This document shows, piece by piece, positions 16,875 through 24,740 of a stretch of 64,000 nucleotides of DNA. Location: assembly GCA_910579735.1 (NCBI GenBank), contig CAJTUZ010000006.1:97289-161288 (forward strand), in the 5' to 3' direction. The notes under the pieces were generated by a model. It did no database searches. It was not told the DNA's origin and saw only the letters and a list, made by a program, of their open reading frames with translations. Position 1 is the stretch's first letter. Each line of letters starts with the position of its first letter. This DNA is from an uncultured Lachnospiraceae bacterium. Lineage in GTDB: Bacteria > Bacillota > Clostridia > Lachnospirales > Lachnospiraceae. The position numbers were made by a program, and so were the translations under genes.

Positions 16875-16938
16875 TGCAAAGCGTGCTTTGCATATTTAGC
16901 ATAGCGTGCTTTGCAAAAAATGTCAAGTAGACTTTGCA
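16875..16938 (-). promoter_or_regulatory. XRE promoter with three evenly spaced operator repeats
   Basis: Promoter: -35 TTGACA (16921-16926), 17-bp spacer, -10 TATGCT (16898-16903). Operators (plus-strand reading): GCTTTGCA at 16885-16892 and 16908-16915, and ACTTTGCA at 16931-16938, exactly 23 bp apart. The first copy forms a perfect 8-bp inverted repeat with TGCAAAGC at 16875-16882. The three sites lie downstream of the -10, inside the spacer and upstream of the -35. Confidence 0.75.
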
Positions 16939-16947
16939 AAAAATATA

Positions 16948-16986
16948 AAAAAATCATCCGCCGCTATCTTGTACGGATGATTTTTT
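16948..16986 (-). terminator. Intrinsic terminator after the EAL-HDOD gene
   Basis: A 13-bp perfect inverted repeat (arms 16948-16960 and 16974-16986, core TCATCCG/CGGATGA) with A and T runs on both sides, located 22 bp after the EAL-HDOD stop and just upstream of the XRE promoter. It can work in either direction. Confidence 0.85.
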
Positions 16987-17008
16987 ATCGTTTTTGCTTA
17001 TTATCAGG

Positions 17009-18235
17009 CTATTTCACGCCGAACAGATCGCGATACCACTGCAGAGACTTGGTATAGGCGTCATAAACGTGGTTCATATCAATATTTTTGAGTACCATTT
17101 GTCTGGAAACTTCCTGCCAGGAAGCATTTTCATAATGGAGAATGAAATCCAATACCGGTGCAAGCTCACCCTTACGGTCAACTAACGCTTCTTCTATGTG
17201 CTTTGATACTTTCACCATTTGCAGCGCTTCTGCCATAGGTTTATCCAGAATCAGATCGAGTACGGAGAACAGTCCCATCAGGAACAGTTCCGACGAAAAA
17301 ACTGCCATTTCGAATATCGGCGCCAGATTTTCGGCAAATTTGGCACGAAGCAGAGAGAGCCTTGTAATTTCATTCGGTTTGTCTGCACACAGCTCGTTTG
17401 TAACTGCCGTGTTGATCCATTTCTTTAATTCCTTCTGTCCTAACATGGCAGCGGCATGCCTGATCGAAGTGATCTCTGAATTTAGGGAGAGTCTGTTAAC
17501 GATGCCAAGCAGAGAAATAACGAGCGCCGTATCCCTTCCGATGACATCGGCCGCTTTGGACAGATCAAAATCGTTATCGTTTACGAGATTTAAAAGCTCA
17601 ATATAATTTTCTTTCAAGGGCGCTACTTCAGCCTGTCCCTGCGTAACCGGAACACGGAAGAATCCGCCTTCATAAAGGTCATATCCGCCTTCTGCTTTCA
17701 GAACGTCAAGCTCTTCTATGGAATCCACATTGACTGCACAAAGTTTCATCTTCGGATAAAACTTACTGAAATAGTCTTTTGCTTCTTTCATATTGTTCTT
17801 TTTGTTGTCGAGCAGAATATAATCCATAAGCAGCAGAACATTACGATAGGCTTCAAAGCTGTCGTCAGACAGTTTTCTGATCGCCATTTTATACCCCATT
17901 TTCTTCAACTCTTTCAGTCGCTTGACATACAATTCATCCGGTGTGATCGTATGGTTGGCCAAAAGCACCAGCCTGTCGTGCGGTGTTTGGATCTGTTCGT
18001 TGATATCCGAAAAGATGGATATATTGTTGACTTCCACAAAAACTTCTTTATCAGCGGATAGTGTCTCAATGCCCATACTTTCTATCAAGTCAAGTCCGAC
18101 AATGTCCACGGCGCCATCGTTGCTTCCGGTCCCAAGAAGACTCGGGGTCAAAAGATAATTTTTCTTCTGCGCAAATAAAGAATACGCTTTCACCGCCATA
18201 GTTTCATCAAATAGTGGTATTAATGTTGCAAGCAT
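17009..18235 (-). CDS. EAL-HDOD signalling protein (YuxH-like), EAL degenerate
   Basis: 408 residues. The N-terminal 200 residues follow the EAL phosphodiesterase fold (VDIVGLDLIE, FVEVNN, LLDNKK region), but the EAL motif and the metal-binding glutamates are not recognisable, so cyclic di-GMP hydrolysis is unlikely. The C-terminal half is an HDOD domain (LLNLVNDNDFDLSKAADVIGRDTALVISLLGIVN, then TSIRHAAAMLGQKELKKWI). EAL-HDOD proteins such as CdgJ and YuxH usually act as signalling or motility regulators without enzyme activity. It has a GAGGAG ribosome site, its own terminator, and is monocistronic. Confidence 0.88.
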   Translation of the reverse strand: MLATLIPLFDETMAVKAYSLFAQKKNYLLTPSLLGTGSNDGAVDIVGLDLIESMGIETLSADKEVFVEVNNISIFSDINEQIQTPHDRLVLLANHTITPDELYVKRLKELKKMGYKMAIRKLSDDSFEAYRNVLLLMDYILLDNKKNNMKEAKDYFSKFYPKMKLCAVNVDSIEELDVLKAEGGYDLYEGGFFRVPVTQGQAEVAPLKENYIELLNLVNDNDFDLSKAADVIGRDTALVISLLGIVNRLSLNSEITSIRHAAAMLGQKELKKWINTAVTNELCADKPNEITRLSLLRAKFAENLAPIFEMAVFSSELFLMGLFSVLDLILDKPMAEALQMVKVSKHIEEALVDRKGELAPVLDFILHYENASWQEVSRQMVLKNIDMNHVYDAYTKSLQWYRDLFGVK

Positions 18236-18397
18236 AATGAATTCTCCTCTTAAAAATGATTTTGACCTGTTCTGGTTACACTATATTATTATAATACTAT
18301 ATTTTTACAAAAATTTATATACTTTTTTATCTTAATGAGCAAATTTCTTGAAAAAAACAACGAATGCCACGCTTCGCGAGTCATTCTTATGTTTAAT

Positions 18398-18430
18398 CAA
18401 AAACGCACTGCCGCAATTGCGACAGTGCGT
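18398..18430 (-). terminator. Intrinsic terminator after the Cys-rich secreted protein gene
   Basis: Arms CGCACTG (18404-18410) and CAGTGCG (18423-18429) with additional inner pairing around CAATTG, followed on the minus strand by a T-run (GTTTTTG). It lies 52 bp after the stop, in a 246-bp gap that otherwise holds only AT-rich DNA and the EAL-HDOD ribosome site. Confidence 0.8.
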
Positions 18431-18481
18431 AAAATGTATCAGTATTGTCTGATAAAATCACTTTCAAAATGATGTTTCCAC

Positions 18482-19258
18482 TTATTCAGCCGATGCTTCC
18501 GCAGGAGCTGCAGGAACTTCAATAAAAGTTAAAATGCCGTAAGCCGTCATGTCTACTACAACATGATCTTCTCTGATCTCGGCAACATTTACCGGACTCC
18601 ATGTACCGTTTGCGAAATGATAGACCTGAATATTCTGTCCCCCTACGACGCCCGGCATATAAAAGTTTACGGTTGCCGTGTCGAAGAATACGGAACCATC
18701 GATATCAACACAGTTGAGTACCGTACCGCCAAGTGCAGATGCCTGTGCTTTGGCAGCGTCAACATGTGCAGGCAGGGTCTTTTTCACAGAAAAGGTCTGG
18801 TTGCTCGGCTGTCCGTTGATGATCACATTGCCGCCCTGTGCAACCGGTGTTGTCTGGGAAAGACCATGTGTGCTTGTAACTGCGTTGTTCATGTATTCGC
18901 CGACGCTCTTGTTCTCTTCGCTTGCCGCGATTGCCGTAGGCCACGGGATACCGGTAGCTTCCTGTGCCAGAGCCGCAGCTTCACTGCCCTGTGCAATCGC
19001 TATTTCTTCCGGTGTAAGGCCGGCCCAGTAAGAATTGCTGTCATTGCTGCTTCCGCCGCCTGCAGTACATTTACAGTCGGGGGCTCCGCAACCACAGGAG
19101 CCTAATATTTCTGCTGAGCTGCAGTTATTGGGGTCGCGGCATGGGCAGGTAGCAGGAGGTGTATAGCCGTCTGAGTCGCCTGTCTCCTCGGCCAAAACAT
19201 ATGCCGACATGGATATCAGGAGTGTTCCCGCCAATATTAATGCTAATAATTTTTTCAT
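18482..19258 (-). CDS. Secreted protein with Cys-rich N-terminal segment
   Basis: 258 residues from ATG 19258, chosen because GGAGG lies 8 bases upstream and it gives a clean signal peptide (MKKLLALILAGTLLISMSAYVLAEE, cleavage likely after YVLA). The mature start is unusual: about 30 residues with eight cysteines in CxC and CxxxxC patterns (CPCRDPNNC, SCGCGAPDCKC), then a Gly/Ser linker. The remaining 170 residues look like a beta-rich extracellular domain (NVIINGQPSNQTFSVKKTL, GQNIQVYHFANGTWSPV, DMTAYGILTFIEVP). I do not recognise the family. The Cys cluster could form disulfides or bind metal. It is monocistronic, with a long 5' region containing a nine-base G:C run. Confidence 0.78.
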   Translation of the reverse strand: MKKLLALILAGTLLISMSAYVLAEETGDSDGYTPPATCPCRDPNNCSSAEILGSCGCGAPDCKCTAGGGSSNDSNSYWAGLTPEEIAIAQGSEAAALAQEATGIPWPTAIAASEENKSVGEYMNNAVTSTHGLSQTTPVAQGGNVIINGQPSNQTFSVKKTLPAHVDAAKAQASALGGTVLNCVDIDGSVFFDTATVNFYMPGVVGGQNIQVYHFANGTWSPVNVAEIREDHVVVDMTAYGILTFIEVPAAPAEASAE

Positions 19259-19404
19259 CCGAAATACCTCCGTTGTTCTTCTATTTTCTTCCAACTTGTA
19301 TATCTTGCGCGCTTCATTAATTTACCATATTTTCCTAATGCAAACAAGACAAAAAGTACGCAAAACCGAATCTTTGTTAATTATAAACAACAAAACGGCT
19401 TTCC

Positions 19405-19413
19405 GGGGGGGGG
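19405..19413. repeat. Nine-base G:C homopolymer in the gap upstream of the secreted protein
   Basis: G9 on the plus strand (C9 on the sense strand of the secreted-protein gene), 147 bp before its start. Homopolymer runs of this length can change length during replication. A weak AT hairpin (AAAATTG/CAATTTT, 19416-19431) follows. The rest of the 213-bp gap shows no strong promoter. Confidence 0.6.
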
Positions 19414-19471
19414 TAAAAATTGTGCAATTTTACAAGAAAACAAGGAGTTATTTCTTAATTATATTTTGAAA

Positions 19472-22400
19472 CTAACACAATATTTCTTTTAACAATTTTA
19501 ACAGCTTCGGAGTATCGATCGGCTTGGCGACGTGTCCGTTCATGCCTGCGTCAAAGGCTGCTTTTTTGTCTTCTTCAAAAGCATTGGCAGTCATTGCAAT
19601 AATCGGAATATCCGCAAATTCAGAATTCTGCAGCGCTCTGATCTGTCTTGCGGCTTCATAGCCATCCATGATCGGCATCTGTATATCCATGAGGATCAGG
19701 TCATACTGGCCGGGAACGGCCGCTTTTATTTTATCGACTGCAATCGAACCGTTATCGGCTACGTCCATGATAAATCCTGCTTCCCGAAGGATTTCCAGAG
19801 CAATCTCCTGGTTGATCTCATTATCTTCGACGAGAAGAATCTTTTTACCGTCAAAGGAAGCCGCATCTTCTGCAGCAGTATTTTCCGTTTCCTGAATCGT
19901 AAAAGGCGATTCCAGAATCTCTCTGAGTTCCGATAAAAAGATCGGTTTCGAACAAAATGCCGTAACGCCTGCTTTCCTTGCCTCTTCTTCAATATCCGAC
20001 CAGTCATAAGCAGTCAGAATGATGATGGGTTTGGCATCTCCGATGATACGGCGGATACGTCTGACTACTTCAATACCGTTCATATCCGGCATCAGCCAGT
20101 CTATGATATAGGCTGCATATGCGTCATTCTGTTCTTCTGCAAGCCTGGTACGAAGCACTGCTTCTTTGCCGGAAGTTGTCCAGTCAGGCCGCATGCCGAT
20201 GGTGGAAAGCATCTGCGTGACACTGGAGCAGGTATTGAAATCATCATCGACGACAAGCGCTCTAAGTCCCTTTAACTCCGGTACGATTTCCTGGATGACC
20301 GGTCCGGAACAGGTTCTGAACTGCAAGGAAACGGTAAAGGTTGTGCCTTTGCCTTCTTCGCTGGCGACGGAAATGGTTCCGCCCATCATATCTACGATAT
20401 TTTTGGTGATCGCCATACCCAGTCCGGTTCCCTGGATTCCGCTGACCGTACTCGTGCGTTCTCTTTCAAACGGTTCAAAAACGTGTTCCAGGAATTCCCG
20501 GCTCATACCGATTCCGGTATCCTTGATCTGGAATTCGTAGGATGCCCAGCCTTCGGGAGCATTTCCTTTCTGCAAAATGCGGACGCCTACAAGGCCGCCC
20601 GGCTTTGTAAATTTCATGGCATTGCTCAAAAGGTTTAGCAGAAGCTGATTCAGTCTCAGCTTATCGCATAATATATGTTCGTTGATCACATCGGCCGTAT
20701 CGATATAGAAATCCAGCTGTTTCGAGGCGATGTCAGCCTGCACGATTGTTTTCAGGTCATGCATGATCTCAGGAAGTGAGGTTTCTTTTTCTTCAATTTT
20801 GACTTTTCCGCTTTCAATGCGGCTCATATCCAGAACATCATTGATCAGGCTGAGCAGATGATTGCTCGATGTCGTAATCTTGGAAAGGTAGTCCTTTATC
20901 TGTTCTGTGTTGTCAATATGTGCAGCCGCAAGGGAAGTGAAACCTATGATCGCGTTCATAGGCGTCCTGATGTCGTGGGACATATTGTTTAAGAATGTTG
21001 TTTTGGCCCTGTTGGCATGCTGTGCCGCTGCAAGAGCGTCTTCCAAATCGATTTTCTGTTTTTCAAGCTGCTCTTCCATTTTTTTCTCATCGTCTATATC
21101 GACGAAGAGTCCTACAAAGGTAATCGGCGAACCATCTTCACGCCTGGAAAGTCTGCCGGCGGAATGAAACCATCTATAACCGCGCTGCCTGGTAAGAATC
21201 CGGTATTCCACATCATATGTTTTCATACCGGTATAATCTTTTACGGTATTCCAATATTCATTCAAAATGCGTTCTTTATCTTCTTCATGCAGTAAATCTG
21301 ACCAGGATTTCAACACATTCGGGAAGTCTTCCACGCTCTCATAACCGAGCATTTTACGGAAAACTTCCGACCATGTACAGGAAACAAGTTCTGCGTTTTC
21401 GTTAAATTCCATACTCCAAAGACCGGATCCCATAGCATCATGAATATTATCCATAGCCGCCTGTTCTTTTTCAATCTGGGCATATGCGGCCCTGATCCTG
21501 GCGCCATCGGCTTTTTCCTGTTCCAAAAGGGTTCTGGCATTTTTCCTGTACAGTCTGATCAGTGATATAAATACGATCAGCATCACAGTTACGGTAATAA
21601 TGATCTGGGTAACGCCGCGTTTTATCATGGCAGTACTTATGGAGTGAATCTGGTCCCTTATTACGTGATTTCGAATGAGGATCGTTAACATCCAGTTCGT
21701 ATTTTCTATCGGAATATAACAGAGCGTTTCCAATGAATCGTTATAACGGAAAGAGATCTGTCCGGAATTTCCTTCCGTAAAATCATTTACTAACTGCTCA
21801 TAGCTGAAACCTTCTTCTATATCAGCCTCACTGAGCGCCGTAAGAAGGTTGTCTCCGGATATAATATTACCAAACTCATTGTTTGTCAGGTCTTCTCCGT
21901 TGCGATGGTACAGGCTGCAGTACGTTTCATTACTGTCTGTACGCAGCATCAGCGAGCTCAGCATTTCTTCGATGTTGATCTGGGTAAAGCAGACTTTTAT
22001 CTGTGCTCCCTGGAAAGAAATATTTTCTACGGGAACTGCAAGGATCACCTGTTTACTTGTTCCGTATAAATTGGAAATAGTAATCATGGGACCGGTCAGT
22101 TCTTCCGAAAGAAAACTGTATCGTTCAAGACCGGATGCCGTACTGTACTCCGTATAGACGATACCGTTTTCATCTACCAGCGCAAATTTGTCCACGTCAT
22201 AGAGTTCTTTGACCTTTCCCAGAAAACGGCGTAATGTCCCTTGTGAACGCAGGTCGGCCTCATCCAGTACGGCAAGCGCATTGTCCATGTATGCAAAGTG
22301 GCTTTTCAATGTTTCGGAAACGACCTGCGCTCTCCGACCGGCCAGTTCATCCAGATAAAATTCGCTGACTCTGTTTACAGCCTGATTCGTACTGACTCTG

Positions 22401-22531
22401 GCACTGTCTGATACCCATATCGTCGTAATGAGAAGAATCGCCGCAATAAAAATACCGCCCGCTGCTGCGAAAGCAACGGTCTGGTTCTTTTGTTTTTTAT
22501 CGATTTGTCTGTTTTGCTGTAATTGACTCAT
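19472..22531 (-). CDS. Hybrid sensor histidine kinase with two receiver domains
   Basis: 1019 residues. Transmembrane helix 1 is about 20-42, an extracellular Cache-like region covers 45-300, and helix 2 is about 306-328. A PAS domain spans about 360-482 (ends GLFVDIDDEK), then HisKA with the phosphorylated His519 in MSHDIRTP. HATPase motifs follow (LLNLLSNAMKFT near 635-645, KDTGIGM near 670, GTGLGMAI near 701). Receiver 1 has its phosphoacceptor Asp811 (YIIDWLMPDMNG). Receiver 2 has Asp949 (LILMDIQMPIMDGYEA). No output DNA-binding domain or HPt domain is attached, and no response regulator lies beside it, so the partner is elsewhere. It has its own extended -10 promoter. Confidence 0.93.
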   Translation of the reverse strand: MSQLQQNRQIDKKQKNQTVAFAAAGGIFIAAILLITTIWVSDSARVSTNQAVNRVSEFYLDELAGRRAQVVSETLKSHFAYMDNALAVLDEADLRSQGTLRRFLGKVKELYDVDKFALVDENGIVYTEYSTASGLERYSFLSEELTGPMITISNLYGTSKQVILAVPVENISFQGAQIKVCFTQINIEEMLSSLMLRTDSNETYCSLYHRNGEDLTNNEFGNIISGDNLLTALSEADIEEGFSYEQLVNDFTEGNSGQISFRYNDSLETLCYIPIENTNWMLTILIRNHVIRDQIHSISTAMIKRGVTQIIITVTVMLIVFISLIRLYRKNARTLLEQEKADGARIRAAYAQIEKEQAAMDNIHDAMGSGLWSMEFNENAELVSCTWSEVFRKMLGYESVEDFPNVLKSWSDLLHEEDKERILNEYWNTVKDYTGMKTYDVEYRILTRQRGYRWFHSAGRLSRREDGSPITFVGLFVDIDDEKKMEEQLEKQKIDLEDALAAAQHANRAKTTFLNNMSHDIRTPMNAIIGFTSLAAAHIDNTEQIKDYLSKITTSSNHLLSLINDVLDMSRIESGKVKIEEKETSLPEIMHDLKTIVQADIASKQLDFYIDTADVINEHILCDKLRLNQLLLNLLSNAMKFTKPGGLVGVRILQKGNAPEGWASYEFQIKDTGIGMSREFLEHVFEPFERERTSTVSGIQGTGLGMAITKNIVDMMGGTISVASEEGKGTTFTVSLQFRTCSGPVIQEIVPELKGLRALVVDDDFNTCSSVTQMLSTIGMRPDWTTSGKEAVLRTRLAEEQNDAYAAYIIDWLMPDMNGIEVVRRIRRIIGDAKPIIILTAYDWSDIEEEARKAGVTAFCSKPIFLSELREILESPFTIQETENTAAEDAASFDGKKILLVEDNEINQEIALEILREAGFIMDVADNGSIAVDKIKAAVPGQYDLILMDIQMPIMDGYEAARQIRALQNSEFADIPIIAMTANAFEEDKKAAFDAGMNGHVAKPIDTPKLLKLLKEILC

Positions 22532-22581
22532 CCTCTGTTCCTGCCATTCTTATTAATGATATGATGCTTCATGATGACTGT

Positions 22582-22598
22582 TGATCGTTTGTCGATCA
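22582..22598. repeat. Hairpin in the histidine kinase 5' leader
   Basis: TGATCG and CGATCA, perfect 6-bp arms with a 5-base loop, lie between the predicted promoter and the start codon. This could be an operator or an mRNA stem. Confidence 0.35.
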
Positions 22599-22626
22599 TG
22601 TGTCCATACGTGCTTTGCTGACGATT

Positions 22627-22635
22627 ATTATATCA
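22627..22635 (-). promoter_or_regulatory. Extended -10 promoter of the histidine kinase gene
   Basis: On the minus strand TGATATAAT gives a consensus -10 with the TGn extension, which compensates for the lack of a good -35. It lies 96 bp before the start codon. Confidence 0.5.
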
Positions 22636-22690
22636 TAATAAATGTGCGGACTCTATATCAGAAAGACAAGTTCTTTCGAAAATACAATTT

Positions 22691-22731
22691 TAAAATAAAA
22701 TGTCAGGATAAGAACGTTTCTTACCCTGACA
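22691..22731 (-). terminator. Intrinsic terminator of the leuCD operon
   Basis: A 14-bp arm (22701-22714) pairs with 22718-22731 with one mismatch (TGTCAGG/CCTGACA core), followed on the minus strand by TTTTATTTT. It is 32 bp after the leuD stop. Confidence 0.85.
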
Positions 22732-22763
22732 CCTGTTTTCCCATGTTGTTTTTGGGGACTGTT

Positions 22764-23252
22764 TTACTGTTGATTGATATAGTTCACAAGGCCTTCCGCC
22801 GCAATGATCTTTTGCATAAATTCCGGAAAAGCCTGTCCCTTGTAAGTCGTTCCCTTCGTGATATCAGATATGACACCAGTGTCGAAATTAACTTCTATGG
22901 TATCGCCTGCGCAGATGTCCTTTGCCGCTTCCGGGCACTCGATGATCGGCAGACCGATATTGATTGCGTTCCGATAAAAGATCCGGGCAAAGGTTTCTGC
23001 TATGACACAGCTTACGCCGGCAGCTTTGATGGCAATCGGCGCGTGCTCTCTGGAAGAACCGCAGCCGAAGTTTTTCGTTGCCACGATAATATCCCCTTTT
23101 TGTACTTTCTGAATAAATTCCTTGTCAATGTCTTCCATGCAGTGTGCTGCCAGCTCCGCAGGATCGGAAGAATTTAAGTAGCGGGCCGGAATGATCACGT
23201 CCGTATCCACATTGTCACCGTATTTAAAAACAGTTCCTTTTGCTGCTTTCAT
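22764..23252 (-). CDS. leuD: 3-isopropylmalate dehydratase small subunit
   Basis: 162 residues from ATG 23252 (MKAAKGTVFKYGDNVDTDVIIPARYL). An ATG two codons earlier lies only one base after GGAGG, so the second ATG, seven bases away, is the better start. The swivelling-domain motifs NFGCGSSREHAP and FYRNAINIGLP are present. With LeuC it isomerises 2- and 3-isopropylmalate in leucine synthesis. It is downstream of leuC (75 bp) and upstream of a strong terminator. Confidence 0.96.
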   Translation of the reverse strand: MKAAKGTVFKYGDNVDTDVIIPARYLNSSDPAELAAHCMEDIDKEFIQKVQKGDIIVATKNFGCGSSREHAPIAIKAAGVSCVIAETFARIFYRNAINIGLPIIECPEAAKDICAGDTIEVNFDTGVISDITKGTTYKGQAFPEFMQKIIAAEGLVNYINQQ

Positions 23253-23327
23253 TTTCATACCTCCAGTATTACATATTTTGATTTACTGACATCCTATTTC
23301 ATCGTTATGTTTGGTTCCGGGCCGGGT

Positions 23328-24593
23328 TCAGGATAACTGGCAGGGACAGGAAATCTTGCCGGTTACCGCGCTTGCTGCCGCAACTGCCGGACTGGCCAGA
23401 TAGATTTCGGAATCCACATGTCCCATCCGTCCTACGAAATTTCGGTTCGTTGTGGATACACAACGTTCTCCGGCTGCCAGAATCCCCATATAACCGCCAA
23501 GACACGGCCCGCAGGTCGGCGTACTGACAACAGCGCCGGCTTCGATAAAGGTTTTCAGCAGTCCCTCTTCCATTGCCTGCATATAAATGGTCTGTGTTGC
23601 AGGAATGACGATACATCTCATACCTTTTGCCACGTGTCTTCCCTTTAATACTTCGGCTGCGGTACGCAGATCATCCAGTCTGCCGTTGGTGCAGGAACCG
23701 ATAACGACCTGATTGATGGCAATGTCTTCTTTGATCTCGTCGATCGTTTTCGTATTTTCAGGCAGATGCGGGAACGCGATCGTCGGCCGGAGTGAGCTGA
23801 GATCGATCGTGTATTCCGCATCATAAACGGCATCTTCATCTGCTTCGTATACCGTATAGGCTTTTGCGGAATGTTCTTTTATATAGGTTAATGCCAGTTC
23901 ATCTACCGGGAAGATACCGTTTTTGCCGCCGGCTTCGATCGCCATATTGGCAATCGTAAAACGGTCGTCCATGGACAGATTTTGAATGCCTTCTCCAACG
24001 AATTCCATAGATTTATACAAAGCGCCATCTACCCCGATCATACCGATAATATGCAGGATAACGTCTTTTCCGCTGACCCATTTATCCGGTTTGCCGATGA
24101 TATTGAATTTTATGGCAGAGGGTACTTTGAACCATGCCTTACCGGTTGCCATGCCTGCAGCCATATCGGTGCTGCCGACACCGGTGGAAAATGCACCTAA
24201 CGCACCGTAAGTACAGGTATGGGAGTCGGCGCCGATGATCACGTCTCCTGCCACGGTCAGACCTTTTTCCGGAAGCAGCGCATGTTCGATTCCCATTTCT
24301 CCCACTTCAAAATAGTTTGTGATCTCGTTACGGTATGCAAACTCTCTTACACATTTGCAGTGCTCAGCCGATTTGATATCCTTATTCGGTACGAAGTGGT
24401 CGGGGACAAGTGCGATCTTATCTTTGTCAAACACACCGTCCACATTCATTTTCTCCATTTCTTTAATGGCAACGGGACTTGTAATGTCATTGCCGAGTAC
24501 CAGATCCAGATCTGCTTCGATCAGTTGTCCGGCTTCCACTTTTTCCAGTCCTGCATGAGCTGCCAGTATTTTCTGGGTCATTGTCATTCCCAT
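23328..24593 (-). CDS. leuC: 3-isopropylmalate dehydratase large subunit
   Basis: 421 residues, the length of the shorter clostridial/archaeal LeuC class. The aconitase-type motifs are visible: GADSHTCTYGALGAFSTGVGSTD, VVIGSCTNGR and TPTCGPCLGG, giving the three Cys ligands of the [4Fe-4S] cluster. It catalyses the leucine-pathway isomerisation with LeuD. AGGAGG lies nine bases before ATG 24593. It is divergent from a LysR-type gene that probably controls it. Confidence 0.97.
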   Translation of the reverse strand: MGMTMTQKILAAHAGLEKVEAGQLIEADLDLVLGNDITSPVAIKEMEKMNVDGVFDKDKIALVPDHFVPNKDIKSAEHCKCVREFAYRNEITNYFEVGEMGIEHALLPEKGLTVAGDVIIGADSHTCTYGALGAFSTGVGSTDMAAGMATGKAWFKVPSAIKFNIIGKPDKWVSGKDVILHIIGMIGVDGALYKSMEFVGEGIQNLSMDDRFTIANMAIEAGGKNGIFPVDELALTYIKEHSAKAYTVYEADEDAVYDAEYTIDLSSLRPTIAFPHLPENTKTIDEIKEDIAINQVVIGSCTNGRLDDLRTAAEVLKGRHVAKGMRCIVIPATQTIYMQAMEEGLLKTFIEAGAVVSTPTCGPCLGGYMGILAAGERCVSTTNRNFVGRMGHVDSEIYLASPAVAAASAVTGKISCPCQLS

Positions 24594-24634
24594 ATTGTGA
24601 TACCTCCTTTTTTGTTTCCCTATAATCTGTTCTT

Positions 24635-24662
24635 ATTGTAGCACAATTACTTCCATTCTCAA
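24635..24662 (-). promoter_or_regulatory. Promoter of leuCD
   Basis: Minus strand: -35 TTGAGA (24657-24662), 16-bp spacer, -10 TACAAT (24635-24640), 42 bp before the leuC start. The adjoining AT-rich stretch 24661-24720 between leuC and the LysR gene is the likely regulator-binding region. No T-box or other leader RNA fits in the short 5' region. Confidence 0.65.
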
Positions 24663-24740
24663 AATATATAATAATTATATTTATTATTCTTTATAGTTAT
24701 AGTATGATAAAACCAGAATATATAAAGAGAGAGGTATCTT

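Noticed and set aside
18361..18386. Hairpin GAATG...CATTC near 18.37 kb
   Set aside because: The stem is short and interrupted and lies next to a better terminator; no function can be supported.
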